DNA of 29,690 nt from Chara braunii (taxonomy: Eukaryota > Streptophyta > Charophyceae > Charales > Characeae), in assembly GCA_003427395.1 (NCBI GenBank), contig BFEA01000136.1, forward strand, positions 2,576,333 through 2,606,022, read 5' to 3'. How positions within the stretch are numbered: position 1 is the stretch's first letter; the number at the start of each line of letters is the position of its first letter. Under the pieces are notes generated by a model that saw only the letters and a program-made list of their open reading frames with translations, had not been told where the DNA came from and ran no database searches. This document shows positions 10,504 to 21,037 of the stretch, one piece after another. The translations under genes were made by a program, and so were the position numbers.

Positions 10504-10860
10504 CATTCGGGCGGGAAACCACCTAAACATTGGCCAGTCATCCTAACATTCCCTAGCCACCACCCCCATCACCTCGCCTCCCGCCTCCCGCTGGTTTCGA
10601 GCAGCACAACCCGTCACTTTATCCGAAGTGAACGAGGCCGCTCCTTTGGAGACTACATCGCCCCCCCACGCCCGCCACGACCTTGCAATAACCATCGCTT
10701 CATCCCGCCCCGCCCTGTCGTCCATCGGTAAGAGTAGGTCTTCCTCTTGTTCCTTTGTTTCTTNNNTTCTTNNTNTNTTTTTTTTTTTTTTTTTTTTTTT
10801 CTTCTTTTTATTCTTCTGCAGGCAGAGCCGAAGTTTGCGGAGGGTAGTGGGCGTGCGAAA
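10504..10860 (+). other. Possible exon-intron-exon segment
   Basis: A plus-strand frame without a stop runs from 10504 to 10727. It meets a good 5' splice site (TCG|GTAAGA at 10728), a T-rich intron of about 94 bases containing several Ns, and a good acceptor (TTCTTCTGCAG ending at 10821). A 39-base exon follows, and then a second strong donor (GTAAGT at 10861). Joining across the intron keeps one frame open. The predicted peptide is Arg/Pro-rich with no recognised domain, and there is no in-frame ATG in the visible first exon. This could be an uncharacterised gene or a chance arrangement. Confidence 0.3.
10764..10777. other. Ambiguous bases in a poly(T) tract
   Basis: Seven Ns lie within a long T run, so tract length and sequence are unreliable here. 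Another single N is at 27183 after a poly(A) tail. Confidence 0.95.
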
Positions 10861-10861
10861 G

Positions 10862-11351
10862 TAAGTTGACACGCGGTGTCACACTTTTTCTAGTCGGGAT
10901 CCTTTTGGACTACCAGAAAGCTAACAGGTTGTCACGCAGGATTTTTTAGAATTTTTTAATAAATAAAATAAACTAATTAATGCAAATCCCTTTCTGTTGT
11001 GTGTGTCGGGCTTCGAGCGAGACACTTCAATTGCAGTCTTCGCCGATCCCCGGTCTTATGAATCTTTTATTTTGATTCGGAACAGTAGAGAATCGTTGAA
11101 ATAATAATCATAAAATTTTGATATGTCTTGCATGCATCAATTTTGCCAATTTACTAATTTTGAGAGTTGTGACAAGATCACCAAAGAACGTGATCATCAA
11201 GCAAAACAATACTGAAAATGCAGGACTTACTGACTCGAGCAATGACAAGGGTAAATGAGGGAAGAATGAAAACTCAAAATAATCTTTGAGAGTACACATA
11301 AGGAGAATGACCAGCACCAATCAAGAGTCCTCACCCATCCCTCTGGATCAT
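10862..11351. other. No recognisable gene
   Basis: A minus-strand open frame (11108-11320) is hydrophobic at its start, but I recognise nothing in it. It may be a continuation of the unidentified minus-strand block to the right. Confidence 0.4.
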
Positions 11352-12310
11352 TCACTCAATCACTAATTTCGTTGTGTGTTTCCCGTGCTTCGAACCATAT
11401 CTCCGTACTCTTTGAGGTTGTGGTATCTGGATGTAGAGCCACCTGAACCCTGCGAATTCTGAACACTTCCATCCAAAACTCGTAACACGGAAGTCATCCA
11501 TAACACATAACTCCTCCCATAAAGTAGGAAGGTAGGGCCTGGAGAAAATTCCTCGTCTGAGATGTCGAAACTCTGACGGTTCAGTCACTGTCTCGTAATG
11601 GATCGTTGCAGGAGAGATATACCTTTTGACCAGATTTACCAAGTCTCCCCAACAGGAGTCGTCTGTGAGAGTGAAAGATACTGGAGGCTAATGGTAGTCT
11701 AAGTAAAGTTTCGGCCTGAAACTACGAATCAGCTTGGTACCACTATCATCGAGTTCTTTCTCTCTCTCCTGAAGGTACATGACAGCCGAAACCCAGACTG
11801 AGTCGAAGTGATCATGAGTCTCCTTGCCTTTCCTTACATAGGGTCTTAGGTCATGAATAGTGCCACCAGCAAAACTGGTAAGGACTACAAAGACTGACAG
11901 GTCCCCTCGGTTGAAGCCAACAACACTGACATACTGATATCTGATAACATCTTTGAGGGATATCCTGTTGAGGCTGGCCAAGATTGACCCACTGATTGGG
12001 AACGACTGAACTGCACTCATGTGTCTGGACAATTTTTACTGTTGGTTTTCTGATGATATCCGTAATTGCCTTGATTGCCCTGGATTAAGTGCGTGAGTTG
12101 CCTGATTTGCTGGTCAAATCTTAGTTGAAACTTTCTGGTGACCCTGATGGCTGAATGCTGCGGAAATAACAAGTCACTATGCATTGACCACTCGGTGGCG
12201 AAACTCTGAGAAAACTGCAAATTGCTGGGCGGTTCTGCTAATTGTGATGCTGGTACGAGATCTGTGATGCAGAACGAACATATAATCTGAGGTAGTTTAC
12301 TTGAGAGTAG
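11352..12310 (-). pseudogene. Unidentified decayed protein-coding block
   Basis: On the minus strand, one frame is open from 12310 to 12019 (about 97 codons). A second frame then runs from 12032 to 11352, interrupted only by a TAG at 11688-11690. Together this is about 320 codons with one frameshift and one stop. The composition is protein-like: mixed hydrophobic beta-strand phrases such as IRYQYVSVVGF and LSVFVVLTSF, aromatic residues and few low-complexity runs. No family is recognised. The phrase [VC]I-x-Y-x-[YVI] also appears twice in the block at 12636-13088, suggesting the two belong to one gene or duplicated units. No splice sites could be confidently placed. Confidence 0.4.
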
Positions 12311-12635
12311 TCAATACCAACCCACTGTCCTGAAGTCACTCATAGACTGAAAACGATCGAGTTGTATTCAAGTGAACAACGACTACCGCCGAGTTTTGAA
12401 TATACCTCTCTGGCCTGATTGACTGACTCAAACATTAGAGGCACTCTGAATGCATTGCTGGTCGGATTCTAATAACACACCGTGTGCCCAAGCGGTTCGT
12501 CTCTTAACGATACTAAGGGCTCTCTTTCACTTTCCGCCCCTTGAACGGCACGACTTAGCTCGTCTCAGTGTCTTCTCACTCGTCAGTTGTCTTTTGCTGA
12601 GTAGTGAAAATTGCTGGTCGTTTGAAACGTTATGG

Positions 12636-13088
12636 TCAGGTTAGTTCTAGAGGATGATGATAACTGACGATTCCCTTTCTTTTTGCCCGATTGACAATCT
12701 CAATGAATGAGAATGTACTGTGCAATTTCTCATCTGACCCATAAAAATAGATAGTATACTCGATAACCTTTTGTTTTCTCACTAACTTCAGCGCATGTTC
12801 TCTCATCATCCCGACTTGGGGTTGAGCATCTCTGATAACACTCTCTTCCCAGCCTTCTGTTTTATCCCGGTGTAGCGTGTAGGTCACTTTTAGCATGCCC
12901 TCATTTCCCATTTCCCTACAAAGGTCTATTATACAAGGACGATTGAACCACGCTCATATGAATTCCCTCTCTGTCTGCCGGACTGTTCCGAGTACTGTGA
13001 TTGTGAGGGTTACTTTACTAGCCAGATTCTGGTAATATACCGTATACTTAATGCAGTTTCGTTCCTTGAAAATATTGAATATTTTCTT
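12636..13088 (-). pseudogene. Unidentified decayed reading frame with an internal repeat
   Basis: A single minus-strand frame runs from 13088 to 12636, broken only by a TGA at 12954-12956 (44 codons before it, about 105 after). Two similar segments lie about 100 codons apart: IKYTVYYQNLASKVTLTITV, and IEYTIYFYGSDEKLHSTFSF followed by IVNRAKR. Both follow the pattern I-x-Y-T-x-Y, then a strand, then V-x-R. An ATG at 12911 could start the second part (MGNEGMLKVTYTL). It lies upstream of, and on the same strand as, the block at 11352-12310. The family is not recognised. Confidence 0.4.
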
Positions 13089-15783
13089 TTACTCTAGCCT
13101 TTTGAATTATACGGTGCAGTTTGTCTCAATATCACTTGAATACTCTCTTTTGTTACATGTCTTAAGCATTGCCATTAGTTTAAGTCGAAAGTAACGAGAC
13201 CAGATCAAGGAGGTGGCATACCACCTTTCCACAGTTGAGAACTTCTCTCACTCAGATGTCGTATAGGTGCAGCTGTTGTAATAAATAACCATATTCTACA
13301 TTAGCGGTCACCAACCTTACGTCAATCACGACACCGAGCGGGAACTCTGGCGTGAATCACAGTCCTTGATCCAATACTGTACCGTTACCGCTCGGTCAAA
13401 TGTTAGGAGTGTGCACCACACACAAAGGTCAAGGAATCATCACTATGCGGCGTGACGACAGTTCCCTCCCAGGGACTAGGAATTTCTACGAGCGTTGCCC
13501 TGTATCACGCCATGTCAGGGTCATAGCATAGGCGACATCAAGTACGATTGCATAATGAGATTCATCTTGTTGAATGTAGAGACGACTTCCCCTTCGAACG
13601 CTTTACGACTACCTCCTCAGTTATAAAGAGAATGTGTCCAAAGACCCGCCAAACCCATTATTGTTTTCTTTGCCCAATAGTTGGACAGTCCAAGCATGAG
13701 TCCAGTGCATTGAATGCGTCTGTCCCGAGTGTAGGACCTGCCCTCTCACGGTTCAAACTCGAATTATTGGGTCATCACAGTCTGGACCACTAAGTGCAGT
13801 GAGTGAAACCAAAAACTGATCATTTAAACACGTATTGCAGATCAAATGGAAAAAAAGAACGTTTTGGTCTACTTTGTTTCTGAGTGACTCACCTAGGAGA
13901 GGGCAAGGGTTGCAGTCTTGCAGATACTCCTTTTACGGTATCCCCCTTTTGTCTGAATTAAGATACTGCGAGCTAGGGAGGCGATAAGATAGATACTAGT
14001 CAATCACCATCAAGCAAAAATTTGGAGAGAAGATAAACCACTTTTCTTATAACAGCTTTTCGCCCTCCCATTTAGTGAGTGACATCTCATGGAGAAGAAA
14101 GGAAAGAGACTTAGCATTCTGTGAACAAAAAAATTGTCTAATTACCATCATCAGTCTTCCGTTGACTTAGCGAGTCAGCCCTCTTCTGCTTCCTTTCCCT
14201 TTGTGTGCCGCCCCATTACATTCCATAAATAGCTTTAACATCAGATACTCCTGCCACTCTGCAACATCATATCACCAAAGTTGCCCATCATCCACTCAAG
14301 TCCTAATTGGTAAACGGGGGGGCGACGAACTCCGAACTGAGAGAGAAAGTCCTTGTCTGAGTTTTTTTAGTTAATGGTTGCTCGCCTTTACCGCGAGGGT
14401 TTTAGTTCTGAGGCTTAAGCAATTTACCAAGAATCTGTATCTTTATCCACCAATCCGCAATTGAGAGTTGGGGTATCTTTACTCCGATAGTGCCCTGTAC
14501 AGCCCACCTGACCCGAGTTTGTGATTCATACCCCGAGTCAGCTTTCACCTCCAAGACTATTCTAGTTCAGCATAGCCAGGTCATTCACTCGCTCGTGATA
14601 GCGGTCCCACCTCCTTCACGACTGAAAATGCTCACATGCGAAGAGGGGCTCCAAATCAGATTGAACCACGATTGACAGCTAGACAGTTGGCCACCCCAAT
14701 ACCGAGTTCACTCACGATATCCTTACTGATTTTGACCGTCATGTAGCTCTCTCTCTCTCATGAAAAACATCTTTTATCTAACGCCAACATATCTTTTTTC
14801 ACCACAACAGTAACTGAGCTACTAGTCAAAGTAGAACAAACTGCAAGGGAATAAATGACGGATATTAAGTCTGAGTGACTAAGATACTCACGGCGCTATG
14901 GTCGCGAACATGCTCCGGATATGTTCAATTCCCCTTTGATCCTTGTTCGTAGCTATGGGTAATCCGCATGCCCTCTCTCAACTACCCATACATCAAGAAC
15001 GGAAGGCAGGTGAGTATCGCATTGAAGTTGGAATGAAATTCATGTCGTGAAAGGTGTTGACGTCAGCAGTGAGCTCGCGAGTAAGCTCTCTCAAGTAGAC
15101 ACTCTCTTCTTTTATGTAGGCATCATGCACTTGCGTGAGCATACATCCTCTCGCATGTCTTCCCTCTCTTTATCCTACAAGTAGATGATGGCCTGCACAT
15201 CGTCACACCGATCACGTATTCACCTGTGCAGATCGCGTACAACGCCCCCTTTGCCTACTCGTTCTAAAAAAGATTGGTGATGACAACGGAGAATCTTGTG
15301 CGAGAGAGTTCTCTGATTATGGCGCTGACAAGACAAGAGGTGGCATCCAGTGTACGCTTACGCCGAGAGTGGAGTCATCCTGCACCGAGAAACCAGCTCG
15401 TTTTCTTTTGGTCACGGCTACACTGCAGTATGTTAGTTAACCACGATGACCTCACGGGTTTAGCTCATCTCTTCATCATGAGCGTACACTTCCCGAAGGA
15501 CTGGCATCAACTTTGATGAGCCCTTGCTTTTATGCGAAAGTTATGAGACGGGAGTAAAAGGGAGGAAGAAGAAGAAAATCATGGCCAATGACATAGCAAG
15601 GGACATCAACTACTATTTGACCACGGGCATCGCCCTGAAGCCTGGCTTCACATGCATTCGTACCGCTAGGCGCTAGCGTCACGCGCGCTCACTCACCACT
15701 ATCCCTATGACAAGGATAGAAGATGGAACGACCCTTCGAGGACTATTGTCCGGGCCTCGAGAGGGTGGAGGTCCTGCTACCCT
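13089..15783. other. No recognisable gene
   Basis: Composition resembles the unidentified block to the left, with many GAGTGA/CTCACT words, but no frame longer than about 80 codons stays open. Short plus-strand frames (13548-13793, 15274-15516, 15581-15669) carry no recognised motif. A small inverted repeat (GGAGGTGG-CATA-CCACCTTTCC) is near 13210. This may be a more decayed continuation of the same unknown element. Confidence 0.4.
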
Positions 15784-16330
15784 GTCAAGACGACGTTGAC
15801 GTCAACCTCAATTTTGAGCATTGACCCTCTTCTTGCCTCTCTCGTACTGCACGTGTCTCTCTCACTTCACCCCACCGTCCTGCACGTACGCTCGCACACA
15901 CGGCGTCCCATGCACCTTCCGGGCCTTCCCCTCTCTCGTAAAACTCCCACACACACTCTCTCTCATCTTACCTTCACGCGCACTCTCTCTTTCGTAACTG
16001 CTCGTGTCTCTCGTTCTCTCTTCTCTGATGCCTCTCTGCCGCGCGTTGACCCCTGTCTAGCGGTCCTGATCCCTCCGTCACCGCAAGCTAGCCTCTGGGC
16101 CACTCTCGACAGGCCCTGCTTGTGGGTGGTCTCTTCGCCACTGATCCCGTCTGTGCCAGGACTGGGTCTCGACCTGTGTGTCTTTTTAATGGAGAACGGG
16201 GGAATTAAACTCCCGTTGAATCCCGTTAAATTCGAAAAAATCCCGTTGAATTCCCATTCAACGCAAAAACGGGCCGCTCCCGCGCTTTTCGAAAAAACGA
16301 AATTGATGCGCGGGGTCCGGAACACATGGC
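15784..16330 (+). other. Pyrimidine-rich segment and CCCGTTGAAT repeats; no gene supported
   Basis: A 179-codon plus-strand frame covers 15796-16335, but it lies in CT-rich, low-complexity sequence and its Ser/Leu/Pro/Thr-rich translation follows from that. From 16210 to 16270, CCCGTTGAATT-like phrases recur three times, and GTTGAAT-TCCC-ATTCAAC is a perfect inverted repeat. I do not call a gene. Confidence 0.5.
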
Positions 16331-16510
16331 CCTAGGCAAAAAAGAAAAAGAAAAAAAAATCCCCCAACCCCTGAAGCACCTCTTATAGCACCGAATTAGA
16401 CCAACACCGACCGGCCTGCCACCCGCCACTCACCAACCCCCTGGCACCAGTCCCCAAACCTACCCGGAAGCCCTCTAAGCCATCCGCCCCCACAACCCCA
16501 ACGCCCCAGT

Positions 16511-16632
16511 TATGTGTGTGTAGGTGTGTTGTGTGTGCGCGTATGCGTGTATGTGTGTGCTTGCTCGTGAGAGTGCGTCTGTGCATGAATATGTATGTAT
16601 GAGCGTGTGTTTGTGTATGTGTGTGTGTTTGT

Positions 16633-16684
<52 letters not shown>
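16511..16684 (+). repeat. TG microsatellite
   Basis: A pure TG run of about 48 bases (16635-16682) is preceded by an interrupted TG-rich region. Minus-strand frames through it, rich in His and Thr, are artefacts of the repeat. Confidence 0.95.
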
Positions 16685-17165
16685 ATGATTGTTGGGGTGT
16701 GTCCATTGTTTCCCTTTTGAGGGATAGAGTTTTTTCCTGTTGAAAGCTGGGGGCGGGCGATATGGGTTTGGGCGGGCGATTTGGGTCTGTTTTTTTTTCT
16801 TTCTCTTCCACTGCATCTTCTCAGAAATACAGTATCCAAGCATTCTGCTGTTTGTTACCAAGTAACAAAATCTAGAACAGACTGCCCTGCCTCGTTGGCA
16901 GGGCTTGCTAAGAAAAGAAAAGAAAAGAAAAAAAGTACTTAGCTTTGCCACGAGAGCTGTGGACTCCACTCTGACCAAATGTGCAAAATGAGCATGAATC
17001 TGGTAGAACATAGGTAGATACACTGCCAGCAGTTTAAAGCTTGAAATGCCATTTCTCCTGGCCGCGTGTGCGGTGGTACAACCCTCAGTAGCTTGCTATT
17101 TGTTTTTCATGTTTTTTTTTTTCTTCTTTTTTTGCCCTCTTGCGATCCAAGAATCTGGGCTCCGT
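16685..17165. other. No recognisable gene; hairpin and AAAAG repeat
   Basis: A perfect 8-bp hairpin GCCCTGCC-TCGTT-GGCAGGGC lies at 16884-16904, and an AAAAG short tandem at about 16911-16935. T-rich runs precede the SINE head to the right. Confidence 0.5.
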
Positions 17166-17310
17166 CCAGCGGCCTAGCTCAGTTGGTTAGGCATGCAAGT
17201 GGCAATCAGGAGGTTGTGGGTTCAATCCCCACTCTCGATGCCAACCAACTGAGATAGTCAGCTGGATCCTCCCAGTCTGTATCAGTAAGGTCTTCAACCA
17301 ACACGGCTGG
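17166..17310 (+). repeat. tRNA-derived SINE head, family 1
   Basis: The sequence begins GCGGCCTAGCTCAGTTGG, a good pol III A box. A B box (GGGTTCAATCCCC) follows at about 17218-17230 within a perfect 5-bp T-arm (GTGGG-TTCAATC-CCCAC). The acceptor ends do not pair, so this is not a working tRNA. About 140 bp align with the head at 24309, including a shared tail phrase CCAACACGG. It is joined to a family-1 body in the opposite orientation. Confidence 0.75.
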
Positions 17311-17314
17311 GAGG

Positions 17315-17590
17315 CACCCCCTGTCCCTACTATCCTACCTCAGTGTGACCAGCACTCAGGACCATCACCCCCTGTCCCTACTATCCTACCTCAGTGTGAC
17401 CAGCACTCAAGACCATCACCCTACCAGTATCGAGGGCAACTTGGACCAGACAGCAGTGACAAGCACCAGGGTTGGGCCAACCTCCCAACCCTAATGGAAG
17501 CGGAGCCGGACGAACCATGTCGTACGGGAACTTCGTACGCCAGACTCATGCAATCTGCTACAGGCTCAATTCTATGTGTGTGTGTGTCTT
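17315..17590 (-). repeat. SINE family 1 body, inverted relative to its head
   Basis: Read on the minus strand, this aligns with plus-strand 26822-27040 over about 220 bp, including GTAGCAGATTG, CTGGTCACACTGAGGTAGG and ATAGTAGGGACAGGGGGTG. A 51-bp piece is duplicated in tandem (17315-17365 and 17366-17416) with a single base difference. The poly(A)-side 3' end is missing. The opposite orientation to the adjacent head implies a nested insertion or inversion. Confidence 0.75.
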
Positions 17591-17869
17591 TTGTTCCTTT
17601 TTTTAATTTCATTTTTATGGTTTTGAATCTTTTGATTTTTTTTTAAATACACGAAGTTCTAAAAAAAAAATAAAATAAAAAATTGTTGTACATCTTGTTT
17701 TAGCCTTTGCGTGTTCCAAAACATCGCTGTTCTGAAAAAGAAGTTTTTAGACTTCAAAAGAAGTTGCTCAAAAACTATCTTCAGTGTTGTCGACACAGGG
17801 CCGCATGACCATTTGTTAACCCGGGTGGGAACTCGGATTTCCACTGACCCTGTTAAATGTTTGCACTGG
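17591..17869. other. No gene; AT-rich spacer
   Basis: T- and A-rich runs (17597-17690), then unique-looking sequence that may be a degenerate edge of the satellite array to the right (a TTTTTAGACTTCAAAA motif at 17746). Confidence 0.45.
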
Positions 17870-18655
17870 CAAAACAGTCCTTTAGGACTGTTAAGCCAAC
17901 CCTTGTCCAAAGTCTTTGAGGTGGCATTAGTAGGCTGTTAAAGATTCTCAATGGCAAATACGACGTTTTAGGACTTTAAAACGATTTCTTTTGACCTGTG
18001 AAACGCACTTTTCCACCGAGGATGCTTGCAGAGCTCTTTTACAATCCGACCAAAAGTCCTGTCCGGCTAAATCCTCGTTTAAGGATTGTAAAGCGTTCTT
18101 TCTAGTCTCGTATTTGGAAAAGCGTTTGTGAAAAGCCCTTAAGGTTGCTCTAGTTTGTCGTCAATTGTTTGCGTTGTGAAGGAGGACGTTATAGGACTAT
18201 AAAACGTTTCTCTTGTGTTGTTAAAAACACCTGTCTGTTGGATGGATTGGATGTCAAACCTCAGCCGAAGGTGTAAGACGTGGCTTGTCAAACGAATCTG
18301 TTATAGTCCTGTAAGTCGAACCTGCTATTGTACCTTTCCACTGAGGATGCTTGCATGACTCTGTTACATCTCGACCAAAGTCCTTCCAGGCTAAATCCTC
18401 GATAGAGGACTATAAAGTGATATTTCTAGTCTCGTAATTTTAAAAACTTTTATGAAAAACCCTTAAGGTGGTCCTAGTTTGTCGATAATTGTTTGCATCA
18501 TTAAGGAGGACGTTATAGAACTATAAATAGTTTCTCTTGTGCTGTTAAAACTTCCTGTCCATTGGAAAGATTGAACGTCGAACCTCAGCCGAAGGTGTAA
18601 GACGTGGCTTGTCGAACGAATCCATTATAGTCCTATAAGTCGAACTTGCGATTTT
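17870..18655 (+). repeat. Satellite array with 324-bp trimeric higher-order repeat
   Basis: A near-palindromic motif (TATAGGACTATAAAACG or its variants) recurs near 17880, 17965, 18080, 18190, 18301, 18405, 18513 and 18625, on average every 108 bp. Three distinguishable monomers form a unit. Anchors A (18073/18397), B (18184/18508) and C (18301/18625) each recur exactly 324 bp apart with high identity over whole monomers, e.g. CCTCAGCCGAAGGTGTAAGA and GAGGATGCTTGCA. Adjacent monomers resemble each other mainly in the first 45 bp. Such higher-order organisation is typical of centromeric or other satellites, but two trimers could also be a local duplication. Confidence 0.8.
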
Positions 18656-20540
18656 GGCAAAAGAGGACCAGAACATTATTTATTTGTTTCACATGTTTCT
18701 CCGTAGGTAGAAAAAATGAAAAATCGGAACGAATGGGCAGTTGTGTAATTCTCGTTGACACCATTTCACTTTTTCGAGCAATTATGGAAACGGCGATTCT
18801 TTGAGGAAACAAAAGTGTGAAAATTTAAACTTTTTTCAACACCTAAAATTCGGGGTGCATCAATGGGTAACAATTTCGGTTTTTCTAGCTCATTTTGTGC
18901 TTTGCCCCTTAAAGTGTTTCCTGCAAAACTATTTTTAGTCGTTTTCTGCATTCAATTTTGCTTCACCTTGAATCCACCTGCACTAAGAGGGCTCAAAACT
19001 CGTCTTTCTCGAAACTTTTGAACGTTCCATTTAAACCCAACATTTTATTTTTTTGGGTTTTCACAAATTCTCCGTTATGTGCCCAAGGGCGTGAAATAAA
19101 TAACTATGCATCCCCCCTCCCAGCCCCCAAAAAAAGAAAAAAGAAAAAAAGCAGCATGCCTCGAGCACCATCCACTGCTGCTATAATTAATATAGCACGG
19201 ACTACGGTTTGAACGAAATCGACACTTGAATAGGCACAAAACGAGTTTCGAATAGGCAAAAAACAACTTTCGGATAGGCAGAAAAATAAAACACGTACTA
19301 GCATATCAATCAGGTGCCCAATTTGGGTGGCGCCGTAGTTTGTAACAAGCACGGAGGGGGTTGTAAAGGAAAGGGTGGGTTGTGGTGTGTAGAGGGCCAG
19401 AGTTTATTTTTGGGGAGGAGCACGTGCTGGGAAACGAGCCCAGCATCCCATTCGAGAACATATTGAGAAGCATATGCATTGTAATTTGAGATACTAGGGC
19501 AATTGTCAGGCTGCGGTTAGGGATGATAGCTAAGTAAAGCCTCAACTACGTTTCTTTTTTTTAAGGGCAACGACTTCTGGGTCACACCTAGCATTTGGAA
19601 TAGGCAACTTTAGCAATTATCGAAACAGGGCAAAAAAACCGCCGCTAAATCTGCATGCATGCCACTTAAAAAAACGGCCACAATCTCAACCCTCGCTAAA
19701 CTTGCACATTCTGAAACTCAAACCATGACATAGGCGTCACTTTCTCTTTTCTTGCCTATTTCAAACAAAAAAGGTCACTAAGGAGCAGTTTCCCTTTTTT
19801 TTTTTCTCCGGGTTACTGGCACTGGAGATATTATACATAAAATTTGAGTCAGAAACATTCAAGGATAACGGACCTACCTAGTCAGGCATACAACTCAAAG
19901 GACAAGCTAGACTCAAAGATCCTAAAAATAGCCAGCACTGTGATAAACTATTTTCTGTAATCGCGCAACTTTCTGCACGAAGTTTGTTGTAGGGGAACAT
20001 GATGGGATAACCGAGTGAGATGCGTGGAGATGGGTCGACTGGGCTATTTGCATGGATGCCCTCGTTTCTTCTTTGTTTTTTGCTGAAAGTTGTCGGGTCG
20101 ATGTCAAGAAAATCATGGGCCAACGGTTGGGTAGCCGCGCCTTAGCGAGCGCGAGAAATAGTTGTACCATAGCTACTTTCTTATTTTGCTGCAAGCACTG
20201 GGAATTTTGGTGCGATTGGTGTGTGGGAATGCCATTTTTTTTCAAATTTCAACTGATGTCGAGCCCCCACAGACTCTCGGAATTTTTTTTTTTTCTTTGT
20301 CGTTCGGAATTTCCATTTGCAATTAAAACTTAGGCTAGGAATTTAGGCACCTTTTGAATTTTCCTGAGCAACGCTTCTTGCTTACGCACGCCTTGTCGTG
20401 ACAAGATCTGGGCTCTGACTTTTCCGCGCCTTAATCTTGTGCGTAATTATAATTTTAGGCGGGCATGATTACAACTATAATCTTCTTGTTCTTGATGTCC
20501 TTTTCCCCGCCTTGTCGTCGCCGGCGCATGCCCACTTTCT
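18656..20540. other. No recognisable gene
   Basis: Unique-looking AT-rich sequence. A short tandem of GAATAGGCAAAAAAC-like units (about 25-bp period, three copies) lies at 19228-19290. Related AATAGGCAA phrases recur at 19599 and, inverted, near 19754. Open frames are short and carry no recognised motif. Confidence 0.45.
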
Positions 20541-20544
20541 TCCT

Positions 20545-20791
20545 TGTTCTGATTGGTTCCTACGTTTGCATGCCCGGATCAATGCGCGAAGAGTGGCTCT
20601 GTCCCCCACGCCGCGGCCTGGACATGCAGACGTAGGCACTTCCTCCTTTCCTTTGCTAAAGTGTAATCCCGAGTTCATCGCGCAAACACGCATGCTATAA
20701 ATTTCGCAAGCGCGATTAGCTGTCTCTCTAAGAATTTCGAGGTTAGCGGGATCAGTGAGGGTCAGCTAACGAGCAAGTTTGGAAGGTGAGT
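20545..20791 (+). promoter_or_regulatory. Candidate pol II promoter and first exon
   Basis: A GC-rich block carries an inverted CCAAT box (GATTGG, near 20550), several GCATGC words resembling plant RY elements, and a clean TATA box (GCTATAAATTTC, TATAAA at 20696-20701). About 25-30 bases downstream lies a pyrimidine-rich initiator-like TGTCTCTCTAAG (20721-20732). A strong 5' splice site, AAG|GTGAGT, occurs at 20786. Together these could mark a promoter with a short non-coding first exon. No coding exon was recognised downstream, so the gene, if any, may be broken or lie beyond the window. Confidence 0.35.
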
Positions 20792-20967
20792 GAGTTAGGG
20801 AGTTGGGCGATCTGACGAGCTGGTGTCGAGTATGCGGGGTTGGCGTGCGGGTCGCGACGGACTGTGGCGCACGGGCGAACTTGGCACTTGGCTTGCATAT
20901 GCGGACTAAGCGGGGTGACAACTCTGTGTGGATGCAGGGGGACAGACTGCCCGCATAGGGAAGGCTG

Positions 20968-20970
<3 letters not shown>

Positions 20971-21035
<65 letters not shown>
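20971..21035 (+). repeat. AG microsatellite
   Basis: An uninterrupted run of AG dinucleotides of about 65 bases. It lies within the presumed transcribed side of the promoter candidate. Open frames through it (ERERER or SLSLSL) are artefacts. Confidence 0.97.

Positions 21036-21037
<2 letters not shown>

Noticed and set aside
11352-13088. Endogenous viral capsid-like sequence
   Set aside because: The beta-strand-like phrases made me consider it, but there is no capsid, polymerase, helicase or protease motif, so nothing supports a viral origin.
15796-16335. 179-codon plus-strand open frame
   Set aside because: It lies in CT-rich low-complexity DNA; the Ser/Leu/Pro/Thr-rich translation reflects this and no domain is visible.
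16884-16904. Rho-independent terminator
   Set aside because: The hairpin is perfect but the context is eukaryotic and no transcription unit ends there.
16383-17023. Minus-strand frames with long His-Thr runs
   Set aside because: They are readings of the TG microsatellite.
17166-17245. Functional tRNA gene
   Set aside because: A and B boxes and the T-arm are good, but the acceptor ends do not pair and a homologous copy at 24309 has diverged arms; it is a SINE head.
17876-18655. CRISPR array
   Set aside because: The repeated motif is short, imperfect and spaced 98-131 bp, and the spacers are themselves homologous across 324 bp; it is a satellite.
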